8,580 nucleotides of DNA from NCBI GenBank assembly GCA_030615845.1, contig JAUWYM010000020.1, positions 1-8,580 of the forward strand, read 5' to 3'. The notes under the pieces are model-generated. The model did no database searches. It was not told where the DNA came from and saw only the letters and a list, made by a program, of their open reading frames with translations. This stretch comes from Thermoplasmatota archaeon. Lineage in GTDB: Archaea > Thermoplasmatota > E2 > DHVEG-1. Made by a program: the position numbers and the translations under genes. Shown piece after piece: positions 6,666-8,580 of this stretch. Within the stretch, counting starts at the first letter, position 1, and each line of letters starts with the position of its first letter.

Positions 6666-8078
6666 TCAGAGTTTATACATTTTTCCTTCTCTTACTATCT
6701 CGACTTTCGTTGGGATTTTCTTGAACATATTTGGATGTTCTGTATGGATCGGATATAGTATCTTTGGATTGATTGTTTGAATAAGCTCTCTCAGATCTAA
6801 CCCGCAGATATGCCCAGAACAGTGAGATTGAACAAATCTCAGATCAAAATGATTCAACCAGTGCTGCATTCGTTCATATGATATTTCCATCTCCTCATTA
6901 AATGGTTCAGATAATGAATGTATATACACACCATTGTTTGGTTTTAAATCAATAAGCGTGTTAAAATACCAGAAGTTTAAAATAACCATATAATCGGTTG
7001 GTTTTTTTGTTATATCCTCTGCTGTTATCAAATTGGGATGTTTTAGTCTCTTTCTTATGTATTTTTCTTTATAGTCTTCACCAATATATGTCCCTGTCAT
7101 TCTTTTAGGTTTTAAGAGCAGGATGTTTTCATCTATACTATCAGGCGTTCTAAGTTTTTTATCTTTATGGTATCTCTCTAAAAAACAAGCGTGTCTGAAA
7201 CTTATAACTAGTTTTTTATCAAGATCTTTTGCAATTCTATAAAATGTTGTAAACCTGTCAACATCTTTGAAATTAAAATCAACGATTGAAAGATTTTTAC
7301 ACTGTGAAATCTCTTTTTTTGAATTGTTGTAGACTGTATTTTCAGATTCATTTGATTTTTCTCTATCTATTCTTGTTCCTTCTGTTATCATTGCTATAGG
7401 TTTTGATTCTTTTACAGCCTCCATAAAATCGGTCGTCATTTCCGCATGTAATCCATGCATTCGCAGATCTCCAGTGTATATCAACGATCCTTTTGAAGTG
7501 TGTATAATAAACCCGTAGGAGCCAGGGACGGAATGGTCAACATGAATTGGTTCAATTTCAAGTGAATCAATAGTTATTTTCTTCCCAGTTCTAAATGTTT
7601 TAAATATTCTTTTTATCGTAGGTTTTCCATAATCACGTCTGAAAATCGGTCTTTTTTTATAATCAATAACCTCGTTCTCAATGGTTCTCTGACTTTGCTC
7701 TTGTACTGCATCAAGTATGTATTTGCATGTTTCACCACAGTAGATAGGTATGTCTTTGTGAAGAAATGAAATGTAATTTGCATGATCTGCATGGGCATGA
7801 GATAAGGCAACTCCAGCAATATCTGGTTCTTCTGCTTTTCTTCCGAGATGCTCTAATAAATCTTCTCTATAGATACCACGTATATCTGGGATTAATTTCA
7901 TTGCAAGAAAATCACCGATGCCGTTTGCAGGCCGTGGAGTTAAAAACTCTTCAAAATACAAACCTCGTTTCTTAAAGCTCATACCAAAATCCAGGAATAT
8001 CTTTGTATCGTTGTCTTCCAGGAGGATTTTATTTCCTCCTATTTCTTCTACTCCACCATAGAATATGAGTTTTACCAC
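6666..8078 (-). CDS. RNase J-like metallo-beta-lactamase/beta-CASP nuclease
   Basis: The 470-residue protein shows the metallo-beta-lactamase metal motifs: Asp30 in FLDFG (motif 1), HAHADH at 94-99 (motif 2), His182 in VDHSVPGS (motif 3) and Asp204 in YTGDLR (motif 4). It also has the beta-CASP signature: Glu233 in ITEGTR (motif A), His423 in SGHICG (motif B) and His445 in PIHTEHP (motif C). The TINPKILYPIHTE arrangement is that of RNase J/CPSF-type enzymes, which process RNA as endonucleases and/or 5'-3' exonucleases. The length matches archaeal RNase J (about 450). A segment between motifs 1 and 2 (about 38-82, including FEEFLTPRPANGIGDF) is longer than in ordinary RNase J. There is no KH domain as in archaeal CPSF. 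The start is GTG (complement of 8076-8078), giving MVKLIFYGGVEEIGG; GGGGAA lies 6 nt upstream. It is first in an operon with the HD-domain and Trm112-like genes. Classification beyond RNase J-like is uncertain. Confidence 0.85.
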   Translation of the reverse strand: MVKLIFYGGVEEIGGNKILLEDNDTKIFLDFGMSFKKRGLYFEEFLTPRPANGIGDFLAMKLIPDIRGIYREDLLEHLGRKAEEPDIAGVALSHAHADHANYISFLHKDIPIYCGETCKYILDAVQEQSQRTIENEVIDYKKRPIFRRDYGKPTIKRIFKTFRTGKKITIDSLEIEPIHVDHSVPGSYGFIIHTSKGSLIYTGDLRMHGLHAEMTTDFMEAVKESKPIAMITEGTRIDREKSNESENTVYNNSKKEISQCKNLSIVDFNFKDVDRFTTFYRIAKDLDKKLVISFRHACFLERYHKDKKLRTPDSIDENILLLKPKRMTGTYIGEDYKEKYIRKRLKHPNLITAEDITKKPTDYMVILNFWYFNTLIDLKPNNGVYIHSLSEPFNEEMEISYERMQHWLNHFDLRFVQSHCSGHICGLDLRELIQTINPKILYPIHTEHPNMFKKIPTKVEIVREGKMYKL

Positions 8079-8116
8079 AACGCGTTCCCCGTTTCTTTTA
8101 AAATATAGTATATGCT
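8079..8116 (-). promoter_or_regulatory. Candidate TATA promoter of the RNase J-like operon, near-leaderless
   Basis: On the minus strand GCATATACTATATTTTAAAAG runs from 8117 down to about 8097, with a TATA-like core TATATTTT (8107-8100). Archaeal starts usually fall about 22-28 nt downstream of the box, which lands close to the GTG at 8078, so the mRNA may be leaderless. A GGGGAA (8090-8085) would act as a ribosome binding site only if transcription began further upstream, for example from the overlapping TATACTAT. Confidence 0.5.
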
Positions 8117-8135
8117 ACAAGACTGTTATTCTGCT

Positions 8136-8157
8136 AAAGTTTATGAAAGTTTGTATG
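8136..8157. repeat. Imperfect tandem repeat in the divergent promoter region
   Basis: AAAGTTTATG (8136-8145) is followed directly by AAAGTTTGTATG (8146-8157), a tandem pair differing by a GT insertion. GTTTATG recurs at 8196-8202 and its complement CATAAAC at 8175-8181. The copies lie between two divergent promoters and could be regulator-binding half-sites, although the region is AT-rich and short matches arise by chance. Confidence 0.3.
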
Positions 8158-8174
8158 AAGGCGAAAAATATCAA

Positions 8175-8202
8175 CATAAACTCTAGTAAATTTTCGTTTA
8201 TG
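8175..8202. repeat. Inverted repeat CATAAAC/GTTTATG
   Basis: A perfect 7-bp inverted repeat pairs 8175-8181 with 8196-8202 around a 14-nt spacer. It sits about 50 bp upstream of the rightward TATA box and about 70 bp upstream of the leftward one, a reasonable place for an operator serving either gene. The right arm merges with TATGCTACA (8199-8207), a 9-bp word also found at 8111-8119 over the leftward promoter. Confidence 0.3.
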
Positions 8203-8253
8203 CTACAGAATTATACCTCAATACGGAAAGTATCTAAATTTAGTTACAAATGC

Positions 8254-8291
8254 TTTTATATGTAAAAAGTATTTCATATTAGGGCTCTGTG
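8254..8291 (+). promoter_or_regulatory. TATA promoter of the rightward membrane-protein gene
   Basis: TTTTATAT at 8254-8261 is a good archaeal TATA box. A start about 26 nt downstream of its centre falls near 8284, giving a leader of only about 8 nt before ATG 8292. No convincing Shine-Dalgarno site precedes that ATG (only AGGG at 8281-8284), as expected for a leaderless or very short-leader transcript. Confidence 0.5.
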
Positions 8292-8580
8292 ATGCACAAA
8301 GATTTGCAAATTGATGATATTTCTGAATCGGGTGGAACATTATATCGAAATGAATTTATTTACTATGTAGGTTCGTTGATTTTTGGTACAGGCATTGCAT
8401 CACTTTTTATAGGGATTGCACTTGTTATGATTTTCACACTGCATTCTAAATCATATCCCGGGGAGATTATTCTTACTACCACTTTAGTAGCCATTGGTAT
8501 TGCACTGATATTGATTGGCATTAATATTATGATGAGACATACGAAATATGGGAAATACATTGTGATTGTGAGTTCTTTCT
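8292..8580 (+). CDS. Unrecognised two-TM membrane protein, 3' truncated by window edge
   Basis: The frame is open from ATG 8292 to the window end, giving 96 complete codons with no stop; an in-frame TAG at 8280-8282 limits the start to GTG 8289 or ATG 8292. The predicted N-terminus (MHKDLQIDDISESGG, acidic and soluble) is followed by two hydrophobic stretches likely to be membrane helices: about residues 26-49 (VGSLIFGTGIASLF through LVMIF) and 61-80 (ILTTTLVAIGIALILIGINI). A basic segment MMRHTKYGK follows (81-89) and then a third hydrophobic start (YIVIVSSF) at the edge. I do not recognise a family. It has its own TATA box and diverges from the RNase J-like operon. The sequence looks coding because hydrophobic helices and a plausible promoter agree, but the function is unknown. 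Confidence 0.65.
   Translation, partial: MHKDLQIDDISESGGTLYRNEFIYYVGSLIFGTGIASLFIGIALVMIFTLHSKSYPGEIILTTTLVAIGIALILIGINIMMRHTKYGKYIVIVSSF

Noticed and set aside
8065..8265. A 66-codon plus-strand frame in the divergent intergenic region
   Set aside because: It begins inside the nuclease gene on the opposite strand, runs through the promoter elements, and its composition is that of random AT-rich DNA.
1..8580. CRISPR array, insertion sequence, tRNA or defence island
   Set aside because: No regularly spaced repeats, transposase motifs, terminal inverted repeats or tRNA-like cloverleaf were seen; the metallo-beta-lactamase and HD proteins fit housekeeping RNA enzymes better than defence effectors.

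Overview
This low-GC window looks archaeal and contains no mobile element, CRISPR array, tRNA or rRNA. The archaeal call rests on the C-terminal part of an archaeal-type XPD helicase, a stand-alone Trm112-like zinc ribbon, a beta-CASP/RNase J-like nuclease next to a YhaM-like HD protein, and TATA-box-like elements placed for short or absent 5' leaders. Shine-Dalgarno sites of the GGTG/GGAGG kind precede several genes. A euryarchaeal lineage with short leaders, such as Thermoplasmatota, would fit, but the sequence alone does not settle the lineage.

Layout: positions 1-962 (+) hold the 3' part of an XPD/Rad3-family DNA helicase gene whose start lies outside the window. After a 125-bp gap comes carA-carB (1088-5358, +), overlapping by 4 bp and encoding both subunits of glutamine-dependent carbamoyl-phosphate synthase, which feeds pyrimidine and arginine synthesis. 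Only 7 bp after carB, a convergent minus-strand operon ends. Read in its own direction it encodes an RNase J-like metallo-beta-lactamase/beta-CASP nuclease (8078-6666), a YhaM-like OB-fold + HD-domain protein predicted to be a 3'-5' exoribonuclease (6632-5553), and a 56-residue Trm112-like zinc ribbon (5536-5366). A 213-bp divergent promoter region separates this operon from a rightward gene for a small membrane protein that runs off the window at 8580.

The two main blocks are a nucleotide/arginine precursor operon and an RNA-metabolism operon that pairs a predicted RNase J-type nuclease with a predicted 3'-5' exonuclease and a methyltransferase activator. The most notable points are: (i) both car proteins carry the signatures of the Bacteroidota/eukaryotic (CAD, CPS1) branch rather than the usual prokaryotic branch, which suggests horizontal acquisition or a deep shared lineage; (ii) a 14-codon upstream ORF starting Met-Arg-Arg, with its own good ribosome binding site, overlaps the carA start; and (iii) the nuclease pair is arranged as a tight operon. 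I found no clear evidence of a wholly new defence or mobile system.
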